Shown here piece after piece: positions 10,907-20,432 of a DNA stretch of 64,000 bases; positions within the stretch are counted from its first letter, which is position 1, and each line of letters begins with the position of its first letter. The stretch covers positions 1,054,001 to 1,118,000 of the forward strand of contig JACCLO010000005.1 in assembly GCA_029448655.1 (NCBI GenBank), in the 5' to 3' direction. Made by a program: the position numbers and the translations under genes. Under the pieces are notes generated by a model. The model did not search any database. It saw only the letters and a list, made by a program, of their open reading frames with translations, and was not told the DNA's origin. The DNA is from Wolfiporia cocos (Eukaryota; Basidiomycota; Agaricomycetes; Polyporales; Phaeolaceae).

Positions 10907-12994
10907 TCACAAGAGCGTTAATGCCGCCCGGCTCTTCAGCAAGCGCTCCTTGCGCTGGTCGAACGTCTCTCCTGCGAATTGCGGCTCTTCCTTCACCACG
11001 ATCTGGAAGTGCGCGATGATATACGTCAGGATCGCCACACCCTCAGTCTCAGAGAATCGGCGGCCGAGGCAAGCGCGTGCGCCGCCACTGAACGGCAGAA
11101 ACGCGTCACGCGGCCAGTCGCCCAGGAACCGCGCGGGCTTGAATGCGTACGGATCCTCCCAGTAGCGCGCTATGACGAAACGACATCTTCAATGCATGTC
11201 ATCATCTGATAGAAAGGGACCGCGCACGGTTGTAGTGCAGACCAGGGGTGTGAATGAGAAGAGCAGTCCCCTTCGGGCACGGCAGCGTGCGGGGCTCCCC
11301 GGTCATGCTGCGCGTCATGAGCGTCGTGTCCTCTTCAGAGTACTTTGGAATGCCGTTAACTGGTGGGAACATGCGGAGAGCCTCTTGGAAGACGCTGTTC
11401 GTCAGAAGATGAGTATTTCGTAACAAGAGCAGCAATATGGACATCATACGCCATGCTGTAGTAGAGTTTGCCCATTTCCTCATATGACTGGCAAGGTGAG
11501 TCTATTGAGGATGAGCTTGGGAAGAGATGTGAACACGCACTGGTATACGGCCGTCCGGCAGTACGCTCTTGATGTGCTGGTACAGAATATCCTGCTCATT
11601 TTGGTACAATGCGAGCATGATGAACGTGTATGCAAGTGTATGGGCCGTCGTCTGTGAGAGCCAGCTGTGAGCTTTTTTGAAGGCACCGATGATATAGCGC
11701 GAATGTAAACACGTACCTCGTGCCCAGCGATAAGGAACACGAAGATATTGCCCATGAGTTCACTGTCAGTCAACGCGCCCTCGGACTCGGACGAATTCGC
11801 GTCGAGTAAGCTGCTGAACAGGTCGTATCGCTCTTCACGTTTCTCCGCATTCCTGCGAGCTTCAATCATCTCGAGCATATATCTCTGAGACACAGAAGCG
11901 CAGAAGGGTTGGTGCCAACATTGGTATAGTGTGACAGGGTGTGCTCACCTCGAGCTCGTTGTATGCTGTGTAGAACTTGCGCACGCGCGGGATTGGCGCA
12001 TACCTGAGAATTAACGATGGAATTATAACTTTAATCCAAAGGTCATTGGATACAGTGTGCAGTGCATCCTACAAGCTGTCAGCAAGCTGGAATATGGGGA
12101 ATAAATTAACATACCCGGAAGAACATGCTGTGTCCTGCCGGAATAGACATGTCCTCCACCCAGGACATCCGCCTTCCGAAGCCTGCAACACCAATCACGT
12201 ACAGGGCCATCTACACCCGTCTGCATGAGATACGGTGCAAGCACATTCGTTTTGAAACCGCACCGGTACAGTGAGATCAACAATGTTGTCGATGGCAATC
12301 TCGTTCTGTCCCTTCCAGACAACTTGACAAAGTTCCTGTACGATGCTGATCGTCTCGTCCCATACGAGGCGGTTGTTCCGCTTCGAATCACATCAGTCGC
12401 TGTGGCATCGGAGATGTCAAGATCATTTTGCACACCTCCGAGAACGATGGGGCTGTGATTTTGCGGTGTCGCTTCCACTCATCTGCCTCCGTGACAACGA
12501 TGTTGCTGCCGTAGAATGTGAGAACCTTGTATTGGTGCAGGGGCTTTGGGAAGCGGTGGCGCGCGTTTGTAATTTCCTGCAGGACAATCAAACCTGTGGC
12601 GGGCCTAGAAAGGAGTGATCCACCCCACCTTAAGCGCCTCTGCGTCTGCAATCAGGTATGTAACAGCAGGTCTTCGCCATACACGGACAGATGAAATAAT
12701 GTCTGAATCGTGGTCAACAAAGTCCTGGTGCTTGTAGGTCCACGCGCCGAAATTCCCGGCTGATATGAAGGGAATACGGGAACGAATCAAGAACGATTCG
12801 GGCCCGAATACATAGCGCAGGCCAGGATAATCCCTACAACAGTCGTGATGAGAAGATATGCACAAATTGGCAACCGCGAGTTCGGGATAAGCGACGTACT
12901 GAATGGACTGTACTACCCGGCGCCACTCGATGACAATTTTGACCACCCAAATCCCGACGAGGGCGCCAACGAGGATGAGTGTAGTCTGCAGCAT
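10907..12994 (-). CDS. Cytochrome P450 monooxygenase (intact, copy 1)
   Basis: Fungal microsomal P450s oxidise lipids, xenobiotics or secondary metabolites using electrons from P450 reductase. The start at 12994 gives a membrane anchor, MLQTTLILVGALVGIWVVKI. Conserved pieces follow across many short exons: DYPGLRYVFGPE, then the C-helix WKRHRKITAPSFSE, the I-helix FLIAGHE/TTAH, the K-helix EALR, the PERF-region FKPARFL, and the heme loop FSGGARACLGRRF carrying the cysteine ligand. It ends RAALTLL with the stop at 10907. No premature stop is needed with sensible introns. It is closely related to the P450 at 38.4-40.7 kb and to the two P450 wrecks in this window, so they form one tandem family now separated by a transposon island. 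The substrate is unknown. Confidence 0.92.
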
Positions 12995-13839
12995 TTGCAG
13001 TCAGCTAGAGCAGGGAGATGAGATGGTGTGGGAAGAGTGTGAAGGCATGTGCGAGTCCGTTCTTATGGCGGCGACTTTGTCATTGCAGCACACGCGGTCG
13101 CGATCACCGGGGAATTCGCATGCGAACCGTCGATCTCTCAATCTAGATTCTATCCTGCCTCTACTATCACTGGCCCACATATGCAATCGCAACAGCAATG
13201 CAATTTTGCCTCTAGCTCCCCTCCCTCGAATTCAAAAATTATGAAGATTTGTACACTATGACTTTATTACAATCCGCATGATATTGTCAGATCATGTTAT
13301 ACAAAACTCTAGTGGATGAGGAGGAAAAAATGAACAACGTCAAAAACGGACAATCAGAGCTATTGATGGGCTTCGGCTCAGTCTCCACCTTGATAAAATC
13401 CTTCCAAAATGACAACACGTCTTCTAACTATACCTGAGGCTTCACGTATAATTCCGAGGGGAAATGTGCATTGTATCAATATAAAGAGGCAGATTGCAGT
13501 CGAAGCGTGACATCAGCCACATCTTCAAGTCGGCAAATCTGAACTCAGCCTCTGGCTCAGTGGTTGCAACGCACCAACGGTGTCATGCCGTTTGATGCCG
13601 CGCGTTCTGCAATATACAGCGGTTTGTTGTCTTCGGTTTTTCGATCTCCGCCCGGCTATGTCCGTGGCGCAGCCACACCGCTGTAGAGCGTCTGATCGGG
13701 ACTACAATATAATGTGCGGGCATGTCGGCCTCGACGGCCTCGCAGATCTCGATCGTCTTCGGGATTCGGCGCATGCCGCGCGGACCTCCAGAGCCAACGG
13801 CGAGATTGGTCGGACACGGTGGGATGCTCTGCCTTTTAC
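12995..13839. other. Upstream region of P450 copy 1, no gene recognised
   Basis: Presumed promoter of the P450, followed by sequence with short frames only. An open frame of about 115-150 codons exists on both strands around 13.58-14.04 kb, but it overlaps an inverted repeat and matches nothing I know. Confidence 0.35.
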
Positions 13840-14231
13840 GGTCGGCCAGACGTATCAGGCCAACTATTCGCATTTTGCAATTCTGCATTTGACAGTTTGC
13901 CTTCGACACGGTCCCTTCTCGCACCTCGGCCATATCGACGGATGCATTGATGATCGTTACGCTATAAGTCGGTGCCTCACAGCTGCTGGTTCAGGAAGTC
14001 CTAGATGTGCCTCGCAGGATCTCATACCTTGTTCCTGAGACTCGGTACCCGCGCCACACGGCTACAGGTGGCCAAATTGCTCAAAGCAGCTGCTGCGCGG
14101 CGCCGATTAGTGGCGCGGCGAGTGTCAATTCACATGGGCCGGTTCGACCGGCAAGTGAGAAGGGGCTACGAGGAGCACAAAAATGCAAAAGTGCAAATTT
14201 GTAAACATTGATCTGATACGTCTGGCCAACG
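13840..14231. repeat. Short element with imperfect terminal inverted repeats (MITE candidate)
   Basis: The left end reads GTCGGCCAGACGTATCAG and the right end, on the other strand, GTTGGCCAGACGTATCAG. The similarity continues in degraded form for about 50 bp on each side (GCATTTTGCAATTCTGCATT against TTTGCACTTTTGCATT). A clean target duplication is not visible. It is probably an old non-autonomous DNA element. Confidence 0.4.
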
Positions 14232-14324
14232 GTAGTTAGCGCGGCGCTGACACGTCATTGCGTCGGTGTTCTGGTGGCGCCGAGGACCACGGTGCTCAAT
14301 CTGGGCAACGCCATTATCTAAGTA

Positions 14325-15025
14325 CTAAAGGGCCGTGGATTGCGTGGGAACTGCCATGTGCTTTTCCACGTGTGCCACGTGCTGTCCGTCGTCCCATAGC
14401 GCTCGCGCCACCGACCCGGGAAGTTGGCCAGTGGATTCCCACGCCCAGCGCCTGCAAGGCGCGCATGCCGGTTGCAAAGGTATTACAAGCGAAGCGACGA
14501 CGAGGCCGAGCGTCAGCGAGGTGGAGGAGTGGCTGAGCGGGCAGAGATAAACAACTCCTAAAGTACAAAATTGTGGCGAAGCCACAGGTAATTAAGCTAG
14601 TCTAAATACTAAAGGGCCGTGGATTGCGTGGGAACGGCCATGTGCTTTTCCACGTGTGCCACGTGCTGTCCGACGTCCCATAGGGCTCGCGCCACCGACC
14701 CAGGAAGTTGGCCAGTGGATTCCCACGCCCGGCGCCTGCAAGGCGCGCGCGTTCAGCCGCGTCCTCCCTGCGCTGTGCCACGGGCTTTTGTAACGTAAAT
14801 AGCCTGTAATGTAGATACATGCCAGAAATTTCAGGAGATTTTGAGGGACCACATTTGTGGACACAAGATTACAAGCTCAGCGACAACGACACCGAGCATC
14901 AGCGAGGTGTCGGAAGTGGCTGAGCGGGCAGAGACGGGTTGGGCGGACATGTTCTTATTCTATTAATTATCATACTTAAGTGACAATTGACATCCGTGGC
15001 GAAGCCGCGGGTAATTAAACTCGTT
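14325..15025. repeat. Diverged tandem direct repeats
   Basis: A block of about 145 bp starting ACTAAAGGGCCGTGGATTGC at 14325 recurs at 14608 with few differences. A second block, GTGGCTGAGCGGGCAGAGA, occurs near 14530 and 14917. A third, GGTAATTAA after GTGGCGAAGCC, occurs near 14575 and 14997. Order and orientation are kept, so this is a tandem duplication of a unit of roughly 280-420 bp with later indels. No protein-coding sense is recognised. Confidence 0.7.
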
Positions 15026-15357
15026 ACCATTATTTCGCGTGACCCGCTTCCACAGAGAGCTGCTGGATCTGGTATCCGAATATCATCTATCACATGCATA
15101 TCATGCATCATCGATTCATCACCGGTGCACCACACGGGATGCGCATTCGCGACATCGAAGCGGCGCCACAGCGCCCGATGCACTGACCGCAATGACGCAG
15201 GCTTTGCTCTACCTTCGCAATTTCATTTGCATTTGCATCAGCAATTGACTTTGCGAGCACCTTCCATCTGCCACCTGCCATGTCTGCCACTCATATCCGC
15301 ATCAACGACATCTGATCGGAGAATTGGCGGTGCACCGACGACGCGGCGCCGCGGGGT
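15026..15357. other. Short intergenic stretch, nothing recognised
   Basis: It has short frames only. ATGTCTGCCACTCATATCCG at about 15280 could be a start codon for the gene-like segments downstream, but it meets a stop after 11 codons. Confidence 0.3.
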
Positions 15358-16149
15358 CAACCCTAGAAGATAACGACAAGCACTGAAAATGCGGTAGTAT
15401 CTCACACAGCCATTCCCGCAACGACGGCTGTACCCACCGTCTCAAATCCCTCTACAACAGTCGATGGCAGCCTTGCAGTTGCAGGAGCGACGGCATCAAC
15501 ATCTACATCGACAGGCACTGGCGCTCCTGAGCCAGCCGCACCAGCCGGTGATTCTGTGTTGCAATCCATTGGCGGTCAATAGGTTTCAGCTATCGCCAGT
15601 CCACTGAGCTCCAGGTAACGTGAAATCTGTTTTCCGAACCTATTCTCATGCAGTTGTAATGGTAGCGATGTTCCACTGGTTCCAGAACACGTCGACACGG
15701 AGAACGAGATGCATGATTCTCACCCACAGCCAAGTGTTTCCAATGCCGATACATCCTCCCTGCAGGCAACTTGTACACGCAAAGTACATGAGCCTGGCAA
15801 GCGTGCTACTGCAAGGTGAGTGTCCCGGTCTTGTTGTGACGGTCATAATCTCATACACCATGTCGGCAGAAACCTTTGCGGTCGTGTTTGGCTCATCAAG
15901 AACCCAGGTGGCTTCAGTAGTGCATTCCAGCAGTATTGGAAGGGCCTAGGAGACGAAGTTAAGGGGGTGCGTCCTCGCCTTATGATCACCTCATTACAAG
16001 CACTGACGTATATCATTAGAACTGGAAGACGAAAGCCAAGGGGCTTCCTGTATCGGTATGTGACCATCAACAGCTTCACGATTGGGTATCTCCACCAATT
16101 TCATTGTAGTGGCATTTGCAGGAAGACGCTGCTATCTTGGTACGTCCCT
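15358..16149 (+). pseudogene. Gene-like exon chain of unknown function, one in-frame stop
   Basis: Four or five plus-strand segments read as protein and are joined by GT-AG introns that keep frame. The first is a Thr/Ser/Ala-rich stretch around 15370-15600. The second starts near 15652 and includes CNGSDVPLVPEHVDTENEM. The third (15870-15966) reads NLCGRVWLIKNPGGFSSAF and then QQYWKGLGDEVKG. The fourth (16020-16056) reads NWKTKAKGLPVS. A TAG at about 15579 breaks the first exon; it could be a mutated CAG. No start is convincing and I recognise no domain. It is either a decaying gene or a live gene whose first exon I mis-split. Confidence 0.35.
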
Positions 16150-16380
16150 GGTCACACCACATCTGCTACTGACAGTATACGTGCATCAGGAATTCGCGCG
16201 CTGAAAATCGTGCTGCCCCCCGCCTCGCAGACGGAGCCCATCGATAGCATGTACCGACATGGATTTGCCTGGTTCGAGTGCCCGCGCTGCGCGCGGGTGC
16301 ATATTGTTGCTCGACGTGACTGTCTGATCCTGCATGTGTATACCTAGATTTGTCGCTCGCTTTTCCTGTCTGTGTATGTT

Positions 16381-17249
16381 GTAGAGTTTCAGTCAACTAT
16401 CTTAATCTGCCAACTGCCCTTCGCTTAAGAAATCGCAGTTGCGAGCTAGGTTTGCACGCAGATTAATCTGCTAGCTGCGGCAGATTAATCTACTGTGACA
16501 ATAAAATGGTACATCTCGGATTCGAACCAAGGACCTTAGCACGGATGAGAATAAAAGCATCGCAGCATCTTCTATAGAAAAGCATCTTGATTAGGCAACT
16601 CCCTAATACGGTAGCCACTGCCCATGGAACCCGCCGACCGAAGCTTGAGGCCCCCGACCCAAGCCTGGAGTTTGTGACTTGTCGCACCTCGGCTACGTCA
16701 CGGTAACTCTACATTTCGTGCGAGAGCACGGGTTATCCAGCTAGTAATTAGCCAACTGAGCCATAGTGATAACAGTTAGCAATGACCAATCAAAATATAT
16801 ATAACGCAAATTCTACACACAATTTCCACAAATCATCAAGGCAACTAACTGCTACAACAAGCATTAAAAAAATCAATGATAGTGGTAGCTTGTTTTACCA
16901 TGCCTGACCTGGAGCAATTCACAATGGGAAAGTTACAGTGGAATCACAGGTCTTTAGAGGCATATTCATTTGTATTTGTGTTATGGAAGATGTTAAACTG
17001 CAAAAATGAAGTTTACAAAATACTCTATATATCGCTTAAAATGGGGCAGACAATAGTTGCACTGTAGCTCAGTTGGCTAATGTATGCTGCGATGCTCTTA
17101 TTCTCATCCGTGCTAAGGTCCTTGGTTTGAATCCGAGATGTACCATTTTATTGTCACAGTAGATTAATCTGCGTGCAAACCTAGCTCACAACTGCGATTT
17201 CTTAAGCGAAGGGCAGTTGGCAGATTAAGATAATTGACTGAAGTCCCTC
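16381..17249. mobile_element. tRNA-arm inverted-repeat element, copy T1
   Basis: The copy is flanked by a perfect 7-bp duplication GTATGTT (16374-16380 and 17250-17256). Ends are GTAGAGTTTCAGTC and GACTGAAGTCCCTC, so it is inverted relative to T2 and T3. Two inverted arms of about 200 bp carry tRNA-like modules. The left arm is split by about 150-170 bp of extra sequence between 16574 and 16745. The right arm lacks a block of about 20 bp present in T2 and T3. No protein is coded, so it must be mobilised by another element or the host. Confidence 0.8.
17057..17143 (+). promoter_or_regulatory. tRNA-like Pol III promoter module, right arm of T1
   Basis: A box TAGCTCAGTTGG at 17065 and B box GGTTTGAATCC at 17124 lie 59 bases apart, followed by TTTT at about 17147. 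This is the layout of a Pol III internal promoter. The cloverleaf is degenerate, so a true tRNA is unlikely. Confidence 0.6.
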
Positions 17250-17421
17250 GTATGTTTTAGTGTGATTCTGCCTCTTTTGTATGTACAAATACATGTCTGT
17301 GTATGATTCAACATGTTCTATATCTCAAGTTGGGGTGGTCCTGATAGTGATGTGCCAGCCCGGCCCGGCCTGAAAGCCCTCGGCTTTGTGTCACAGATTC
17401 TGTGATATATAGGTTATCCCC

Positions 17422-17697
17422 TTTAAAATCTAGATAGCCGTGAGCTTATCTCAGTCGAGGTGATGGTACAACGACTCTATTACAGTACCTAGATAGCCGT
17501 GAGCTTATCTACGTAGTACTGTGTGTAAGTATACGAGGCGATTGTGTATTATAGAGTAAGAAACATACCTCAGTCGAGGTGATGGTACAACGACTGAGGA
17601 AAGAGAGAAACGAAGTGAGCGAGGCTATATGAACCAATCTACACGTGATATTGACAGGTTGGCATTCGATGACGATGGGACATATCTAGTGACGACA
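17422..17697 (-). repeat. 3' LTR of the copia element
   Basis: 276 bp. In element sense it runs from TGTCGTCACTAG to GATTTTAAA, so it lacks the usual terminal CA. It contains two internal direct repeats: CTAGATAGCCGTGAGCTTAT twice and CAGTCGAGGTGATGGTACAA twice. Confidence 0.93.
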
Positions 17698-17707
17698 CTC
17701 CCCCTCA
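17698..17707 (-). other. Polypurine tract of the copia element
   Basis: In element sense TGAGGGGGAG directly abuts the 3' LTR start TGTCGTC. This is the expected plus-strand priming site. Confidence 0.75.
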
Positions 17708-17768
17708 GCGCGAACAAGGGAAAGCGGTGAATGAAGGTGAGGTGAATGAAGGTGAAAGGAGGAGAGTA

Positions 17769-20432
17769 CTAACACTCCCCCTGGGATGGAAGACAGAGAC
17801 CCATGCGGTGTCGCAGCGTGAGGAAAGTTTTACGTGGCAGAGGTTTGGTGAACGCATCGGCGAGATTGAAATGGGAGGGAACGTAGCGGACAACGAGAGA
17901 GCGAGAATCGACGAACTCGCGAAGTTGATGCCACTTGATATCAATGTGTTTGACACGCGAGTGTAGTGCAGAGTCCTGAGAGAGCCGAATGCCACCAGTG
18001 CTATCACAGAGGAGAGGGGTAGCCTCCGAGGGAGTGAAAAACAGTTCCGTGAGCAGATGGCGGAGCCATATCGCCTCATGGGAAGCTGCAGACGCGGCAA
18101 CGTACTCAGCTTCAGTAGTGGACGAAGAGACGGTGGCTTGTTTTCGAGCAGACCAGGACACCAGACCAGAGCCGAGGGAGAAGCAGTAGCCGGAGATGGA
18201 GCGACGAGTGTCCAGACACAAGGCATGGCTGGCATCCGAAAAGCCGGAGAGAGCTGCAGCAGGGGTCCCACCAAGAACGAGACGGAGATCGCGAGTACCC
18301 TTAAGATAACGGATGACACGTTTGGCAGCATCCCAGTGCGCACGTCCGTAGCAGTCGAGGAATTGGCTAAGCTGTTGGACGGCGAGTGCAATGTCCGGCC
18401 GAGTACCAATGGCAAGATACATGAGGCAGCCGACCAAAGTGCGGTAAGGGAGGCGGGCAACGCTATCGCGTTCGACATCGGACTTAGGGGAGTGCTCGCG
18501 ACGAGAGAGTCGGAGGCCAGCATCCATGGGGGTACTGACAGGATTAGCATCCTGCATGCAAAATTGGGAGACAAGTCGGTCAATGAGAGCACACTGAGAG
18601 AGAGAAACCTCGCGCGTAGCGCGATTTCGTTCAATGGCGATCCCAATGCAGAACCTGGCCTCACCGAGGTCGGAGATCTGCCACTCCTCCCGAAGCTCGG
18701 CTTTGAATCGGTTAGCGGCTTCCTGGGTAGACGCTCCAAGGAGAAAGTCGTCGACGTGGACACCAGCGATAACAATGCCTTCGTCAGTTCTCCGATAATA
18801 GATGCAGAACTCACAAGACAGGCGCGTGAAACCAAGGCTAGTGAGGCGGGCATGCATTGTCTTATTCCACACTCGGCCACCCTGCTTCATGCCATAGAGC
18901 CCCTTGTGCAACTCCCAGACCCAGTCCTCCTTTCCAGGCTCCGCAAAACCAGGAGGCTGCTCCATATAACAGACTTCATCATCAGGCAAGAGGCCATAAA
19001 GGAAAGCGGTCTTGACATCTAGCTGGTGAATCTCCCAGTCGTTTGCAGCAGCAAGGTGAAGCAAGGCACGGAATGACTCCATACGCATGGTGGGGGAGGA
19101 CGTGTGGTGGTAGTCCTGACCGAAGACTGCCTCATAACCCTTGCAGACCCATCGTGCCTTGAAGCGGACGGGGTTGCCAAGTTCGTCACGCTTAAGACGG
19201 AAGACGGGCCGACCCTTCAGAATACGACGACCAGAGGGGACTTGAGAGCGAGGGACAAGTTTGTAAACATTGAGGTCCCGAATGGATTGAAACTCGTCAA
19301 GGAGGGCACGTCGCCACTGATCAGCGTAGGGGCTCGCAAAGGCTTCACGGAGGGTTGCTGGATCACCAGGGTACGCGGCATCGATAGTCAGCTGCCCGTC
19401 AGCAGAGAGAGCGGCGAGGAGCTCGTCGACTTCCGGAATAGGCGCGAGGGACTGGTTAGGAGGAACTGGAGAGGCAGGACATGAAGCAGGGCATGAGACT
19501 GGGGAAGGAGAAGTGACAGACGAGCGACGGGAGGAGCGGCCAGAGGTAGGTGGAGAGACAGGCGGAGCATCATGCACAGACGCACCAGAGAGGGCACGCA
19601 GACGGGCAGAGCGGCGCAACGGAGGTGGATCGATTGGAGCGGGAGAAGGAATTTGACCTGGAGAGGCAACAGGAGGGTCATCATCAGGGACAGGAGTGGG
19701 AGGTGACGCAGGTTCCAAATTGGCAGCCGGCACTGCAACTGGAACTGGGGCCTCATGGGACTCGATGAATGCAACATGGTACGAGGAGATAACTTTGTGT
19801 GTCGCACAATGATAACAGCGATACGCCTTTGAATGTTGGTCATAGCCAACAAGCACGCATTCAATAGAGCGAGCGTAAATTTTAGGGTTATGATTGTTTT
19901 GAATGAGGACAAAGGCACGCGAGCCAATTTCACGAAGGTGGGACAAGTCCGGGGCGCAGCCATGCCAGAGGTGGTAGGGTGTCTTGCCAACAGGAAGTGA
20001 ACGAGATAAAGTACGGACTGTGAGGTAGTTTGCAGTGAGAAGACACTCGTCCCACCGATTGGGAGGTAGGCAACAGTCAATGCGCATGGCGCGTGCACGG
20101 TTCATGAGGGTGAGGTGGAGACGTTCAACACGTCCATTTTGCGCAGATGTGTATGGGCTGGTCAGTCGCCAGGAGGTTCCGCGTGACGACAGGAAGGATT
20201 TGAAGTCAGCGGAGAGGAGTTCACCATTGTCAATCTGTACTGTACGGACACGCTCCCCTGTCTCCACTTCTCGAGCAGCCACCCATGCCTTGAAGTAGGC
20301 AAGTGCGACAGACTTCGAAGGGATAGGGATGGACCAGGAGTAGGAGGAAAAGTCATCGATTATGTTCAACGCATACATATTGCCAGTAGCGGAACGAACA
20401 TCCTCTGGACCGCACACATCCGCATAGACCAA
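17769..20432 (-). CDS. Copia pol ORF: integrase core, reverse transcriptase, RNase H
   Basis: The 887-codon frame starts inside the integrase domain (ADVCGPEDVRS, then a DDE core with VQIDNGE and SPYTSAQNGRVERLH). A Pro/Ser-rich linker and the RT palm follow (HQLDVKTAFLYGLL, and VHVDDFL where YVDD-like catalytic aspartates sit). RNase H follows (SGFSDASHA and SSTTEAEYVAAS), ending ADAFTKPLP as in most copia elements. It overlaps the gag frame by 67 bases and is one frame away. It has no ATG context of its own, so it is expressed by frameshift or the break is a mutation. Confidence 0.95.
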   Translation of the reverse strand: MVYADVCGPEDVRSATGNMYALNIIDDFSSYSWSIPIPSKSVALAYFKAWVAAREVETGERVRTVQIDNGELLSADFKSFLSSRGTSWRLTSPYTSAQNGRVERLHLTLMNRARAMRIDCCLPPNRWDECLLTANYLTVRTLSRSLPVGKTPYHLWHGCAPDLSHLREIGSRAFVLIQNNHNPKIYARSIECVLVGYDQHSKAYRCYHCATHKVISSYHVAFIESHEAPVPVAVPAANLEPASPPTPVPDDDPPVASPGQIPSPAPIDPPPLRRSARLRALSGASVHDAPPVSPPTSGRSSRRSSVTSPSPVSCPASCPASPVPPNQSLAPIPEVDELLAALSADGQLTIDAAYPGDPATLREAFASPYADQWRRALLDEFQSIRDLNVYKLVPRSQVPSGRRILKGRPVFRLKRDELGNPVRFKARWVCKGYEAVFGQDYHHTSSPTMRMESFRALLHLAAANDWEIHQLDVKTAFLYGLLPDDEVCYMEQPPGFAEPGKEDWVWELHKGLYGMKQGGRVWNKTMHARLTSLGFTRLSCEFCIYYRRTDEGIVIAGVHVDDFLLGASTQEAANRFKAELREEWQISDLGEARFCIGIAIERNRATREVSLSQCALIDRLVSQFCMQDANPVSTPMDAGLRLSRREHSPKSDVERDSVARLPYRTLVGCLMYLAIGTRPDIALAVQQLSQFLDCYGRAHWDAAKRVIRYLKGTRDLRLVLGGTPAAALSGFSDASHALCLDTRRSISGYCFSLGSGLVSWSARKQATVSSSTTEAEYVAASAASHEAIWLRHLLTELFFTPSEATPLLCDSTGGIRLSQDSALHSRVKHIDIKWHQLREFVDSRSLVVRYVPSHFNLADAFTKPLPRKTFLTLRHRMGLCLPSQGEC

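Noticed and set aside
13580..14038. 152-codon plus-strand frame and its 116-codon antisense partner
   Set aside because: Both overlap an inverted repeat, have no known motif and no splice-linked exons.
16381..17249. Reading T1 as a SINE
   Set aside because: There is no A-rich tail or LINE-like 3' end, and it has two inverted tRNA heads with shared terminal inverted repeats.
18057..19022. 321-codon plus-strand frame inside the copia element
   Set aside because: It is antisense to conserved reverse transcriptase and RNase H codons and is explained by codon bias of the true frame.
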